64,000 bases of DNA, taken from the NCBI RefSeq assembly GCF_036669915.1, contig NC_089312.1:24063404-24127403 (forward strand). Reading direction: 5' to 3'. Position 1 is the stretch's first letter, and the number at the start of each line of letters is the position of its first letter. The position numbers and the translations under genes are program-made. Below, one piece after another: positions 1-13,900 of this stretch. The stretch is from Pocillopora verrucosa (Eukaryota; Cnidaria; Anthozoa; Scleractinia; Pocilloporidae). Under the pieces are notes generated by a model that did no database searches, was not told where the DNA came from, and saw nothing but the letters and a program-made list of their open reading frames with translations.

Positions 1-70
1 GGTTAGAGGGAGTAAGTTTCTGTGATGCTCTGTCGGGGGGGGGGAGGGGTGGGGGCGGTAATATAACAAG

Positions 71-252
71 ATAATTTGGTTTTATCAACTGATTTGATAA
101 TGTAAATTAGCCAACGTAAGTAGTTTTAAAGCTGAAGTTTCGAGCGTTAGCCCTTCCCCTGACGAAGGGTTAACACTCGAAATGTCAGCTTTAAAACTCT
201 TTACGGTGGCTAGTTTACATTTTTATCAACTCAATTGATAAAACCAAATTGC
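71..252. mobile_element. Foldback (MITE-like) element, most complete copy
   Basis: The two halves are imperfect reverse complements over about 85 bp each. The left half runs from the 'aatttggttttatcaact' end to 'cgagcgttagcccttc'. The right half mirrors it and ends 'gataaaaccaaatt'. No coding capacity is visible. Related half copies lie at 1357-1425, 30712-30790 and 43826-43925, so this is a dispersed non-autonomous family. It probably lies in the last intron of the sulfotransferase gene. Confidence 0.75.
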
Positions 253-574
253 CTTTCGGTTACCCTGCGTGCCCGCAAGAGGCTCTGCAAATCCAGACAC
301 GAGTACCTCACCTGTACACTTCCCCTTGATTTTTGTCCAGATTTTTTACAGCATTTCCTGGTTTAGGAGGGTTTTAACCACCCTTGAAATTAATCAACCA
401 ACGGTTACATCCATAGAATTATTTCAGAGCCACAACATACTATTTATGTAAGGCCTTTTTTTGTTACATTTTTGCTGGCTCTAGCTAGTTCCCGGTTACT
501 GACATTCGTTTAGGGATAGCTGATGTGTGCGTGGTCTAAACTTCTGAACATTAATGAACTTTTATATTTATTAG

Positions 575-856
575 GACCTACCTTCTCAAATACGCTTAAT
601 ATGTAAATTTCTGGGCAAAAACATAACAGAGGACATGGTGGACCGCATAGCTCAACAGTGCACCTTTGACGCCATGAAAAATAATTCATCGGCTTACTGG
701 ATGATGACTCGTGATGGCGAACTACCCAACTTCCTCAGGAAAGGTCAGATTGGAGGCTGGAAAGATTACTTCACTCCTGAGTTGATCCAGAGATTTGAAA
801 AAGAAGTGCTTGGCAAACTGGATGGTTCTGGGCTCCAGTTTGATCTTGGTCGATGA
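575..856 (+). CDS. SULT: Cytosolic sulfotransferase, C-terminal exon (gene starts outside window)
   Basis: This is the terminal coding exon of a SULT1-type sulfotransferase, an enzyme that moves sulfate from PAPS to hydroxyl or amine acceptors in the cytosol. An acceptor (tttattag) at 571-574 opens a frame of 93 residues plus stop. It starts DLPSQIRLICKFLGKNITED, equivalent to the family's helix after the catalytic core. It carries RKGQIGGWKDYF at about residues 55-66, the conserved RKGxxGxWKxxF PAPS-binding signature near the C-terminus of all SULTs. The N-terminal two thirds, with the first PAPS loop and the catalytic His, must lie left of base 1, because 1-574 shows only repeat and intron-like sequence. 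The identity is clear; the substrate cannot be told. Confidence 0.9.
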   Translation, partial: DLPSQIRLICKFLGKNITEDMVDRIAQQCTFDAMKNNSSAYWMMTRDGELPNFLRKGQIGGWKDYFTPELIQRFEKEVLGKLDGSGLQFDLGR

Positions 857-1214
857 TTTCAACTGTTGTTGCCACAGAGCATGCGTGGCTCACGCTGGAA
901 AATTAGCAACAATTCTTCTATCATTCTGTGCTTTGCAGCGCATCAATGTGTTTTTCTTTCAATTCGTTTAAAGTACTTTTTTAAGAAATTGATCAAATTA
1001 TTTAGTGTGAACCATAGGGCCCATATATATATATATTAGGAAAATTGGGTTAACCAAACTCAGCTGCAGCTGAAGCTGATTTCCTTCAAGGAGCTATAAA
1101 ATAATAAGCAAATTTAGAATAATTTTTTCAAGGCATAACATAGAGCTATTATTATCTTAGTTCTATACTTTTGATGAAGGGGGTAACTTTCTATAGAAAC
1201 TGGTTAGAGCTTTC

Positions 1215-1220
1215 AATAAA
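1215..1220 (+). promoter_or_regulatory. Poly(A) signal AATAAA, likely for the sulfotransferase gene
   Basis: A canonical AATAAA hexamer lies about 360 bases after the sulfotransferase stop on the same strand. It is the best candidate before the repeat that begins near 1248. Confidence 0.5.
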
Positions 1221-1247
1221 AACCGATTACTGTCGTTCTACCACCGC

Positions 1248-1335
1248 CTAAAAGGCCCCTCATCATCGTCTGTCTAGCTTGCCAGCAGGCTCTCGTGTTT
1301 TGGGTTTCGCCTGACGGCTCCTTTCATTTCCGGGC
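1248..1335 (+). repeat. Dispersed repeat, copy 1 (second copy near 19905-19982)
   Basis: About 80 bp containing 'gtctgtctagcttgccag', then 'caggctctcgtgttttggg' and 'tttcgcctgacggctcc'. The same order of words recurs at 19905-19982 in the last SHANK introns with scattered substitutions. It is non-coding, and the element type is not known to me. Confidence 0.6.
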
Positions 1336-1356
1336 ACAACCGACTATCATACCACT

Positions 1357-1425
1357 GTAAACTAGCCACCGTGGCCAATTCACATCATCAAGTCAGTTGA
1401 TGAACTAAATTATCTCAATTTCATA
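1357..1425 (+). mobile_element. Half copy of the foldback element seen at 71-252
   Basis: 'gtaaactagccaccgtgg' followed by 'tcaagtcagttgatgaac' matches the outer right arm of the element at 71-252. The hairpin-loop half is missing. Confidence 0.5.
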
Positions 1426-4400
1426 CACTCAGGTTAATATCAAACATGATATGATAAAATACTGACTCTCGTCAGTTTTTAGGCTTTTTTAAAGCTTGCT
1501 TCAGGTAATTCAGTTGGTTCAGATTGAAGTATTCTTACTTCTATTGTTATACAGAAGGGCCTTTCGAGAAGAGACGCCAAAGTAAGGCAACTCCTCTTGT
1601 TGACAGAGTGCAATAATGATAATAATAATAATCACGATAAAATAAAATGAAAAGAAAATGAATATCGTACTGGGTATATTGGTCTATGTAAGACAAATTG
1701 ATGATGTTACAGTCTCAAGTCCAAGAATAGGCGCCAAAGCTCTCTCATTTTAAGATAAGAGTCGCGGTTGGACAAGAGATCCTCTCACTCAAGGCGCTCT
1801 CATTCTTTAGACTGAACTCTGAACGGCGTATAAAGCGGACAAATTAAGTTGAGAGGATTTGAGGAAACTGTCATTGCTTAAGAAAGACTAAGTGATAACG
1901 CACTGGATCTTTGGCATGTCTTTCTACGAAAGGAAATGAAGATAGACAGTCTACTAAAGAATTGTTTAATGAGGACCCTTACGGAGGATAGTCAGTCTTA
2001 TGAAATTTAATTCAGATCATAGAACTCTTTTTTCATTGATATTGTTAAAAAAATATTTTGATTCTTCATTGATATTATAGTAATTTCGTTTCGTTATTTG
2101 GCTTTGTCACGTTTTTGCGTAGAAATTAAATGATACTTAACATCTAATTAAAATCCAAGCGTCTATTCTCTCTAGATTTTAATTAAAAATTGTGTTAAAA
2201 AAAATTCCAAAAAAAAAAGGAGTATTATAAGTTTTACAAGATGTAAACTCACTGTTCGGGTAACATTTAAAAGCATATTAAGAGACTCGGTATAAAACGG
2301 TGCCAAACGAAGTAACCCTCCACTTCTTAGTAAACTTGACGAAAATATTCACAACTAATTAACCGTAGTCACGCCGAATTTCGTGATGCCATGCGACCGA
2401 GTGAGGAAAGTATAAGGTTCGCAACCGAATTTCTAAGACATCATCCTGCAGAAATGGAATGAAGAATGGAAAGTAGCTCCGTAGACTTATATATTGATTT
2501 TATCGCGTAACAAGGCTTTCTCAGACGAATTGCTTACATAGTTTACGATTACGACTGCGATACAATAATCGTTTCCGTTAGATGTTGTTATTTTTATTTA
2601 TAATCCCATCCTTATCATCCAAAACCTTCTACTTCTTTTCTTGATCTAACAATAGAGTCACTCAAACTTTTTCACCGATTGGTTCAATTCTTTTTCTTCT
2701 TTTGTTTTTAGAATGTTTCTGGTTGAATAGGGTGTTGAACCGCCGGAAGCTACGCTCAAAAGGTATGACACGTAGAATGTTCTATTGAAACATCCAGAAT
2801 ATGAAATCAATGTACTTGAATATGCGATGAATTTGGCGAGGCGATTATTCAAATGAATCAGTTTCGTGTTGTCTTTGGAGCGATGATTGATTAAGCCAAT
2901 TTTTTGTTTGCGGAGATATTGTGATTCTGCGATGAAAATTTCGCGGCAAAAGAAACAAACATTGGGGGTTTGAGTACTTTGTCAGGTCACGAATCAATCA
3001 ACCAATTAGTTTTCGCGGTTTCGGTCACGTGCCATGTAAATGATACGTTGGTTGCGATGAACGCAAAAAATGGCGTCTGAAAAGTGAAGTTATTGTACGT
3101 CGGGTAGTGGGGCAAGACACCTGAAAATTCGTCGAGTTTTACACTATATGAGTTTCTTGATTTGGAGAAGAAAAGGTGAGTCAAGCGATTTTTCTAGGAA
3201 AATCTGTACTATATGAGACAACTCTGCTCATATTCTGCATTTGCGCGAATTCTGTTGTTGTACCCACTTGAAACTGTCCTGATTCAAACATAATCCAAGT
3301 TGAACTAACTAATTTAAAAAAGGGCAGGTATTTATCGCGAATAAATGGCATTTTTGACCGAAGATTACTAAATTATTGGTTGGCGGCTGATGTCTGGTTT
3401 GCTGAAAATTATTTTGCCGGGCATCTGTGTTGTTTATGAGCGAATATGTCGTGATTTCCCTTACCACCCGGTAAATAGTGTAGTTTCCGTACCCGAATAT
3501 CTTACAGTTTATCGCATGGATGTTAAAAACCTTAAACCCTATCAGAATTTTCAGGACGACCACCTGAAGTATGAATTGTTTGTTCTCCTCATTTCAGTTT
3601 TCTAGTACTATTGTCTGTGAAATGTTTTAGCTCATATTTCTCCGTTACGATAGCATTCCCATTGCGAAGGTCAGGTTTTATATTTGGCGTTCGTGACTGT
3701 TTGAGGTTTCACCATTACGATCGATTAAATTTCTGGTCGCTTAGTTCGAGCTACAGAGGAAAGATATTTGACCAGTTTGTATTCCCAATTTTCTATATTG
3801 GATGTTTTGTGAAAAAATGATATTTGTTCATGTAACGAGACAGTTTCTTTGAAAGCGTGAAATTACCTAGTGCTCCCCTTGAAGGAATGTTCTTCACAGG
3901 AAACCAGTCGCTGTAAAAGTTCGTCTGTGGGAGATTTAAACGTAAGCTTAAGTGTCGTTGACGTTTTTGTGGTATTTGATTATATTGTGAAAATGTTGTG
4001 TTTTCGAAAGCTTGAAATATCGCATAATAATACGGAGATTTTGGTCCAGATTTCTGATCTATTGTCTTTCATAGGCTTATTACGGCAGTAATTTCTGTGA
4101 TCAATTGTCCATTGTGAGTTTGTCTTTAAAGGTTCATTATTTTTCCACCTGAACAGACAGCAAAGTATTCCATCTATGACTGCTAACCATACGCACGCTC
4201 ATAATTTAAGTAATCTTACACATTATTGAATGATAAGAATTTTGACTTTTGGTCCATCTCTTATGCTTGTAAGAACAGGTTCATGATCATGTGTGCAGCT
4301 ATTAAACATATTTTTTTTGTGGAAGGGGTTTGAAAATATTACCTAGCAAGAAGGTTTCTTTACTCTTTGATTATTCTTTTTTTTTTGTCAAATCAGAGGA

Positions 4401-4971
4401 TGAAAAGAGAAACTTAGGTCTCACATCTACTTTGATTTATTTGAAAAAAGAATTATTGCCAGAAGAAGGATAAAATGCTCATGAATTTGTTTTTGTGCTG
4501 TTATCAATAACTTCAGTGCCAGCAAATGTAAGATGAATGCTTCCTGTTCCCTTTATTTGTAGATAAATGATAAAGTGCATGTGCCAAATTGTAGATCCTG
4601 TGATCAGTTGATGTAAGAGTTTCTTATTAAAAAATTCTTTACAAATTGGGTCTGTTGAACTATATTGCTTGGCAGTATTTTCAGAGATCTCTACTGTAGT
4701 AACTATTTTGAAAAATGCTTCGTGTTTGGTGACCAAAAACGGGTGTCAGTGTATTTTTATTGATAGTAAGACAAGTGTAATTTATGAAAATTTTTTCATG
4801 TATTTGTAGTCTTTCCAGCCACTTAAAGGGCATATCAATTAAAAACAAAATTGTAGACTGACCAACCATATTGTTTTTTGTAGGGAAAATGAATTTGACA
4901 CACCAAGCTTGTTCAATGGCAATGGATAAAGGTTCATCAACATCAACAAAGGATTTCATTTGAGGTTCAAG

Positions 4972-7900
4972 ATGAAGGATGATGTTAAGGTTGAGAGCAG
5001 TGGTGGGACAGAAACAGGTGTCACTATTGAAGTACTAGTTTCTATGCCAGACAAAAAAATCCAGGTCAGCAACCTACTTTGTATTCTTCTATTTAAATAA
5101 TGGGTTAGATAGGTTTTCAACTCTGGGCCAGCAATCTGATAGCTAGCATATTTGAGCTTTTCATATCTTGCACTACTATTTTCAAGGCTGATTCAATGGT
5201 TGTTTTATGCTGACAAGGGTGTTCTCAAACAGTTTTTGTGTGCATTGTCCCACATGCACGTACTTCATAGTTGTAATCTGCTCAATATTTGTATTGTTTG
5301 GTTGTGTTCGTTTTTAAAAACATTTTTTTGTTCTCTCCTTCCTCTCTCTGCAGCTTTTTTTTTTTTAATTTTTCTGATTATATTGTTTTTTTTTTTTCAT
5401 GTTTTTTCACTGATGAAATCTAATTTTATCGTGGCAAGTCATGTAATCATACCTGGGCTGAAACTAGGTTTAATGGTGTGCCTGTTTAAGTATTTTGGTG
5501 GGTAGGGCAGTCTTAAAGGCTGTTCTAATAGTCTTGATTTGGGTTGGTGTTATTAGCCCTAAGGCTCTTGGGCACCAAATCTTTATTTGAGATATAAATA
5601 TAGGTATTGTAGGCATTGCACTGCATAGTTCCCATTTAGAATGAGCATAGAACTTTTTAATTTCTATCATCCAGTTTCTGTGTAATTTGATTTTAACTTT
5701 TTGTTAAATAATATACTTGTTCAATATTACAGAAACTTTATCACTTTGATGTTCACGACAAAGTATGGAATGCAAAGTTACATGTGATTAATGATTTAAT
5801 TAAGGTAAGGATACATGTACAAGAAACTCTAAATCGCCAGCCTTCTTTTAAGAAGCTGAGACAGATGTACATGTACTTTATGTTTCCTCCTATCATCATA
5901 ATTTGCCATAACAGCAGCATGCTGTGATGTTTTTCAAAAAACACAACTTTGAGGTCAAATTTTATTAAAGAGTTACTGTCAGGAAATAAGAGCTAAAAGA
6001 AAAAACTGGTCAGTGTGAGGGGGGGGGGGGAGGGCCTCCTCCTCCTTACTTAAATTTAATCTGGGGCCTTATAATATGTGACCTTGAAAAAGTTAACATT
6101 TTAAAATCTTATCCCTTGATTACATTGTGAACATTTTAGAATGTGAAAGATGCTGCAAACTATGGATTCTATGACCCACCATGCAATGGAAAGTCAGGCA
6201 AGTTTCTTGAAGAAGAGAGATTATTCACTGATTATCCGTTATCAGGATCACCTCCAGTTCTTGAGGTATGCATTGACTTATGGAGTAATTATGTATTAGT
6301 TATTCATACAATTATGACTATGATTACATGTACTTTTTGGACTGTTTATTGTGGTTATCGTCCAGGCTGTCTTGAATCCTTCAGATGAGGTTTTTATGTA
6401 GAAGGGAATAAACAAGTAAGGCAGATGCTACCAGAAATTAGAGGGTGCTGGGTATCAAGTTTGTGGTAATCATGATTGCTATTTGCTTAAGTTTGTTACT
6501 CTGCCTGGTTAGCTGTATAGTGTTTAATGTAACTTGATTTTGTTACAGTTCAAAAACAAAAGGAGAATTTACCGTTCCATGGCATATGAACAGAAGACTC
6601 TGCAAAAACTGAATATAAAGGTAAATGAAAATATACATTGTATAATGTAGTCAGTCATTTACATGTTGCTAACTCTGTTTAGTTGTGCCTACTGTAAATA
6701 AGAAGTGGTTTAAGGCCCCATTCAAACCAGCTTGCAGCTGAACTGGACCAGCATATTAAGCATATATTGATTTGCTCATTTCAGAACATTTTAAAGTGAA
6801 GGATGTTGTAAAGTAATTCTTGCTTTCAAGATTTTGTTTGCATTTCTGACCTGTCATTCAGCTGAAACAAATTCATGACTTCATGTAATTGGTTAACTTG
6901 CTCCTGGTTGTGGACATCCCTGTTAACTTTTGATGCTTAATCTCTTTCTTTAAGACAAATCAGAAGAAGTTCTTGGAGCTGGTCTCCTCTGGTGCAGTTA
7001 GCCAAGTGGGCAAGATGGCTGAGAAGGGAATTGATCCTAATTTTCATGATGATCGCACTGGAGGTAAAAAATTGGATTATACTTGGAAAAGCTTTGTAAT
7101 AGTTTACATGTATCTGTATCTTTTGTTTGTATCATATATTTACCAGTAGTATAAGATAACTTTATTGAGTAAATGGCTCTTTGTAAAGGGATCAACTTCA
7201 AAGGCAGTCATTCTGTTAAAAAAGGGAAAGAAGGAAAGAAAACTACAGTACCCCTTAAGTATGCATTAACAAAACAAGGGAATAAAATGCGCCAAAAATT
7301 GCATGCAATTGCAAAGAGCCAAAAATTTGGGTGTCAAAAAATCAAGAAGTCAAAAAGTGATAGTAAACAAAACCAGAAAAATTGAGTTTAAACATGTTAA
7401 TTCAACTTTTCACTTTGATTTACAGAGACACCACTAACAGTAGCAGTAACCAAAGACAATGCAAGGGAAATGATAGTTACTTTGGTAAATGGAGGAGCAT
7501 TGCTGGACTACAGGACACAAGAGGGACTGACTCCTCTTCACAGAGCAGCAATAGCTGGAAAAGCAATATCTGTCAAGGTAACTTGAATTTTCCTCCTGTT
7601 GAATTATTTTGTGGTACTGTTACAACTGTATATATTGATTGGCATCATTCATCTTTTTTTTTTTTCCTTTTCTTTTTTTTTTTCAGACCCTTTTGGATTT
7701 TGGAGCATCACCAAATTACAAAGACTTGAAAGTAAGTAAAAGTATGGCTCAGTTTTGAGGTGTCTTACCTGTGACAGGGGTATAAATTTCTAGAAGGCTT
7801 TCTTAACTGTGGTTTGGTTTATTTTTCTCAGTTTTTGAGTATGTCTGTGAGGTATGACAGTGGGACTGTTGCAAAAAGAACAAGAGACCCCTGTATTTGG

Positions 7901-10900
7901 CCAGTGTGCCTTCCCACATTCATAATTAGTTGGTGCATGATAAGAGTATGCACATTTCAGTGCGGAAAAAAACTTTTTCTGAGATACAAGTTTATTCTTA
8001 TTATTGATGTTTACTCTCTGCAGGGCCTCACACCATTATTCTATACGGCAGTTTATGGTGGTGACCCATACTGCTGTGAAATTCTTCTTAATGATCAAGC
8101 TGAGCTGCACATTGCTGACCATCAGGGCAAGCAGGAAATACACTTGGTAAAAATTGCTATGTTGTTCATACATACTGTAGTTGTAGTGAATGTCATTGAT
8201 TTTTTTGTATACAGTTGCTTATGTTTATGTCCATGCATTTCACTAAATGCCCAATTCATAAAAGTTTGTCCGTGAGAATGTTCAGCTTTTAACTTTTCTA
8301 ATTACTCCAGTGCGGCCTTAGTACAGAGTTATTACATGTGTTCCCTTTCTAGATGTTGCTGAACCCTATGATCATGGTAAACTTCTGGTCGCAAACATTT
8401 CCCAGTTGTCAAGATTGAAGATCAAATAATACTGAGTTTGCAAGTGAAGGAAATTACTGAACCTTCACCTCTTTTCAGGATTAAAAAAATTGGTCTTGAG
8501 AACAGCATCACATTATCAAAATTGTAGAATGGAGGGGCTCAACTGGAACTTTGTCTCATTTTGTCAAAGAGCTGAGGTTGTTGCCATAACCTTGATCGTA
8601 CTGGCTTCACTGCAGTTCTTTCAGTTAAAGATACATAACATACATATGTACATGTATCTACAAAACTCCATAAGGTGTAATAATGATGACATACACATGT
8701 CCTTCATTAACACATCAATGAGGCTTGACCTGAATTGTATGTGTGCATTCATTTCTTTATTTGAATTGCTTTTTGTTATGTGTCACTAGGCTTGTAAAAA
8801 TGGTCTTGTTCAGCACTTGGAGCACCTGTTATTTTATGGAGCTCAGATTGATGCTCGTACTGCGTCAGGCAACACAGCATTGCATGTGGCTGCTCTTAGT
8901 AATCAGGTACTCACGTCCGAAGTAAACTTTATAAACTGACATGAATTTTGATCTGGTAACCTCTCAGGATCCACAAGGTTCACAAGTTGCTTAATTGTCA
9001 ATAACTACCACAAGTAACTTTAAACGCGCAATTTTTCCACCCTTGTGCAATTTATTACCCAGTAAACAGGTGATAACAGTAGACAATAAATTATCTCCTT
9101 TAGGCTGCCATCATGATATATCACTAAATTCCCCCAACTGATTACAGTGTGCAGGAGCCTTGGGAGAATCAGCGATCAGATAATGAAAATTACTCTGTAG
9201 AGGTTTAAATTTGCATGTATGACCGCAAATAAAAGCGGATCATGGAGTTGTGGCTGGGTAAAATTGAAATTGTTTTTCGTATTCATTGATTTCGATCGAC
9301 TGTATCCATGGCATGTTTCTATAATTACAAAATATTGTGACTAACACGTGAGTACAGTCAATCTCACTTACATCGGAAATATGTGTACCTGTACATGCAG
9401 ACGTAAACTTATTTGTCAACATAGGTCAGAACAGAATTAGCGACTTTCCGTTCGTGTTTACATTACTCATAGACAAAAACCAGCGACTATGGCTGCGGGC
9501 CCTTTTCTGTAGTTTACTCAGCGCATGATTTATTTAAATGAAAATGCCGGAATAGAAACTTCAAAACGTCACAGTAGATACCTCGCATCAAAGTGAAATC
9601 AGCCCAAAACAATTACACAATACTCCTCACCGCATAACTCGTTCCTTTTTATAAGGTTGCATGGGAAATCATAGTAAGAACGCAGTTTTCTTTTACATAA
9701 CAATCGAGTTTCAGCAAGTGAAAGGGACCTCTGCTGATTAATAGGCTTTGCTTTGTACAATGCGCAACCGTCCGTCAGGCTGTGCTTAGATCGCCACTTG
9801 AAACCGTTCGTCATGTCTTTTCTTTTCTTTTATGTAAGCACTTAGCAAAGAAAAAAAAAAGGTGATGCAATGAATTGTGGATGAAAGAGTGATGTTCTAT
9901 GACCCGAGAAAACTACTGTGTACAATGCTTGTGTTTATTTGAAAAGAGTGAATTTTGTTTAGAGTTACTTACAGCTTGAGACAGTTTTCCCTTCTGAGTA
10001 GCATTCATTCATAATTTCTGACATACACTTTAACGAATATGCATGAAAGTGTCGTATTTCAATTAAAACGTTGGAACACCTGAATCATAACTGTCACCAA
10101 TCAGTATGGATGTGCTATTTTAGGAGAGTCTCGGCATTGTATATTCATGCATGAGCCACGGACTGCAGCAAATGTATTCTTTAGGAAATGCTTCGGTGGT
10201 CACGTCATTTTAACTTCGACCAAAAGAAATATTGAAGGTTTGAACAGGTTATCAAGCCACGTGTGCGATAGGAATTTACCATAGACGTACAATGCTGTTA
10301 TAGTTATAAACCCCGAGTAGGTGTTAGGTAATGTAAAATCGATAGATGCAGCTCAGAATCAGTTTACAAGATTTTTAAGGCTCCACAAAATGGAGCCGCT
10401 TGGGCCGTGTCAACCCATTTTATTTTAAGTTTGTTGCGGTATTCCGCTTGCACACGAACTGCAGTTATCACTTATTTGTATAGATGTAGTTTGTTTAGCA
10501 TTTGAACGCTATGGTTGATGTGGTTTTCTTTTCTTCTTCAGGATGAATGTGCTAGAGTTCTGTTGTTCAGAGGAGCGAAGAGAAATATCTTGAACTACGC
10601 GAATCAATCTGCATACGAGGTAAGATAATGATTAAGTTGTTGTGGATGTAAGCATTCGGATTATAAACCCTAAGTTCTTATTTGTATTTATCACATAGAA
10701 AATCCAGGCGTGAAGGCCCAGGTTGCGTGGGGCTTTGAGCCCAAATAAAGACAATTAACGTTTAATTTGATCATTGTGGTCGAGGAATATTTTTGAATTA
10801 CTACAGCGGACTTTTAAGGATCTAATCCATTAATGTTTCAAATTTAATGCACAGAAAGTGAAAATGTCATATTCTCGGCATTGTATGATGTAATGTGCTA

Positions 10901-13900
10901 TTCCTATCTTTTTGCATTAAAGTTGGGTAAAATTTCGAGGAAAGTATTTATTTTAGTTCGCGTGACATCTGGTTAGCTCATAATCTTTTAGAAATTTGCA
11001 TATTCAGACGGAACACTATTTTCCAACTTAATGTGCTGCTATCGTGTTACGCGACTTTTTTCACGAGTGAGGGCAAAGTATGTGGACATTTTATACTCTT
11101 TTGATGATTCCAAATTCCATCAGTTAATGGCATAATCTTAGAGAAAACATTCTTACAGGTAGGTTTGTCCGAGTTCCTGTTTCGTGAGACTCGTCAATTT
11201 GACATTCTAACTTTCCGTCCGGAGGGTCAAACTTTAGGAAACAGAGTTTTGTTTTTATTTCAAAGATGGAAGTGAGTTGTTTATATTCTCTTGTAATATT
11301 GCCAGCTGCTTTTACAACGATCAGTTTCCGTTCTTACTTCAAGAAACCGTACTTTTGAATTGACAGTGGATATTTAGAGAGAGAGAGATAGAGAAACTGT
11401 TTTCATTCTGAACCTGGTGAAGTTCAACTTTTTATAATGCGGGCTGGCGAGTTTTTTTTCAAACAAGTTTTATCCCCCCTTGGCAAAGGCATGAATGATT
11501 TTTATCTCGGTTTTTGTTAGTTTGTACTCTTTTTTTTCTTTTTTGGATGCGCACTGTGATGTTTTCTCTGCCAGGTGTCACAAGATAATGCATCAGACAT
11601 TTTTTATATTGTCATTTTCTAAATCCGGCCCAATATCTTGTGTTCCGCTGAATAAACTTAAATGATGATTCCAGAATACAATTCATGGCATTGTCTGAAA
11701 CCATCGCGTTTGAGCTTTTTTCAAATCCCGCAAAACGTTTTAGCAGGAGAATTATGAATAGAAAGATTGCATTAGGCAAATGGGTTCGTCTTTAAGTCAG
11801 ACCGAGTTTTGACTTAATCGAGGATACCTTTAGCTGCAATGTTTCGTTTGTTTGTTTATTCCTTGTTTTTTGTGTTCAGTTCATTCCTAGAATGGGACAT
11901 AAGCTGTCAAGTCAATGAGCTCGTACAGAACAGATATATACAAGTCAAATATATAGGTTTTAGTAAAATGTAAATAATCGCTCTCAAGTGGGAGTTCTTC
12001 CAGATAAAGTTCTGTAACTGTTCTCTTATTTCAGTCTCTTTTCCATATTGCTTCGCCATATACAAAGGTTTAATTACTCTATTTATAGATGTAGTCTGTT
12101 AGTAGTGTTTGAAAAGTTAATGCTGCAGCTAAATATAGGGTTTGTATTTGTGACGCGGAACCTTGAATCCGCAATATTGAAAGCAAAAAATGAGTAATTA
12201 ATTTATTATTTGATTCTTCAAGGTTGCCGCTGTTGGTGGGAATAAAGAGATCGCTGAGTTGATAAAGAATTTCAGTGAGAAGGATATAGGTATGGCTGCG
12301 CATATTGTAAATTAGATCAGTAAACAATTGTTATTGGTTTTCACCTTGAATAGGTTTTTCAGTAAACTTGCATCGATGAAATTTATCTTTCTTTTTCCCA
12401 GTCAAATTCTCTGGAAAACCGAGCTACAGTACCCGTCGTCGTAAATCTGTTTCCAAGCCGAAGGCATCGTCGTTGTTTCCTCGGACACCTTCGGAAACTC
12501 AATTGTCTGTCAAGAGCGACTCGTCGCCGCCGTCGCCTGATTCGTCAATACACAGTCTCCCATCCACCACGGCCTCAGAAACAGCATCGGTCGACGAACC
12601 TAGTGTAACAATGAATGGCGATACCGAAATCCATAATGGATCCCGCAAGAATCTCAACAGAACTTTATCAGCGAGTTCCACGGCGTCTGATTCTTCGTAC
12701 GGTTCGGAGTCAGACTCTGGCGAAATGTCCCCACGCGACCACGAGAAGCGGAAGAAACGAACATGGCGTCAGTATTCAGAGCCAAACATCTCACAAAAAC
12801 CAGCTGTACCACCCGTTAAAGCAGTATCTGGTGCAGCAACAATACGAAAGAGACTCTACGCCAGCGTACCTGGTAGACGTTTTGTGGCTATCAAGGATTA
12901 TAGACCATTAATGGCAGGAGAATTGGCGCTCGAGAAAGGCGACGAAGTGGAAGGTAGGTGGCATAGTGGTGGAGTAGATTACTTGTAGATTACAGATATT
13001 TAGTTACAGTTGTTTTAACGCAATCCACTGGTTTGACTGCACATCATCACCAATGAACTGTCATGTAACGTCGCGGTTTAGAACCGAACTTGAATGTCTG
13101 TCGGTTTTGATCAATGATGCTGCCTAAGGTGAGTGTGGGAGGAGGACTAGAGAGCTATCAGTGCTTTTCGTGATTATGAAACTTAAAATGTGTAATTGCC
13201 AAAATATATACCGTTATGAGAAATCTCTTGGGCGAGAACTGTTGAATTGGTTTTTGTAAAGGCTATTGTAATTAATAGCTTGAAGGTCAGACAGACTGAG
13301 ATCTCGAAAATAACACGTTAGTCACATTGCGTGATACTGGACAGCTTGTGCTGTGTACATAGCCAGGGAGTTGATTACAAAAGAACTCAGACTCGTAATA
13401 GTTATTTTTTCATAAAAGGGCTGAAACGACGCCTGTTCTTAATCTTTCATTTTTGACTTGCCTACGTCAATGTGTCAATTGACAAAAAGTATGTTATTTC
13501 ATGTTGTACAAATGGGTATCATTGGAGATTGTAGTGCCAATCTGATTGATGGGAATTAGGGTGCCATAGCAAAGTGTTTTTTAATTTGAAGTGCTTGTGG
13601 CTTTGTATTGTTTCAATATGTGTTGTAATGAATTTGATGTGTTTCTAGTTTTGTTCGTTGGCGAGAAAGGCTACTGGGAAGGTCGAGTAGGAAATTCAAC
13701 TGGCTGGTTTCACCATTCATATGTCGAAGAAAAGAAAGGAAAAGGTACGTGACTCTGACATCAGTGATATCGGTTTATTCCTTTATCGCATGCGGTCCAA
13801 TCTCAAGATTTACTTCTCGCATTAACATCAATCCCTACGTTATCTGCGTCTAGAAAAAACGAGATAGAGGAAAAAGCTAAACGAAAATCGCACGCGGAGA

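Larger units (their letters stand above)
857..4971. other. Sulfotransferase 3'UTR, then intergenic and presumed SHANK upstream region
   Basis: No coding exon was found here. The first ~360 bp fit a 3'UTR ending near the AATAAA at 1215. Repeat fragments follow at about 1248-1335 and 1357-1425, and an AAT-rich microsatellite at about 1615-1635. The rest is AT-rich with only short chance open frames. Any non-coding first exon and promoter of SHANK would lie in the right part, but no clear TATA or initiator signal can be named. Confidence 0.6.

Noticed and set aside
5152-5505. 117-codon Phe/Leu-rich open frame
   Set aside because: Product of T-rich intron sequence after SHANK exon 1.
7173-7385. 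70-codon lysine-rich open frame in a SHANK intron
   Set aside because: It lies wholly in an intron between two firm ankyrin exons, with no splice sites or domain. A-rich sequence explains the lysines.
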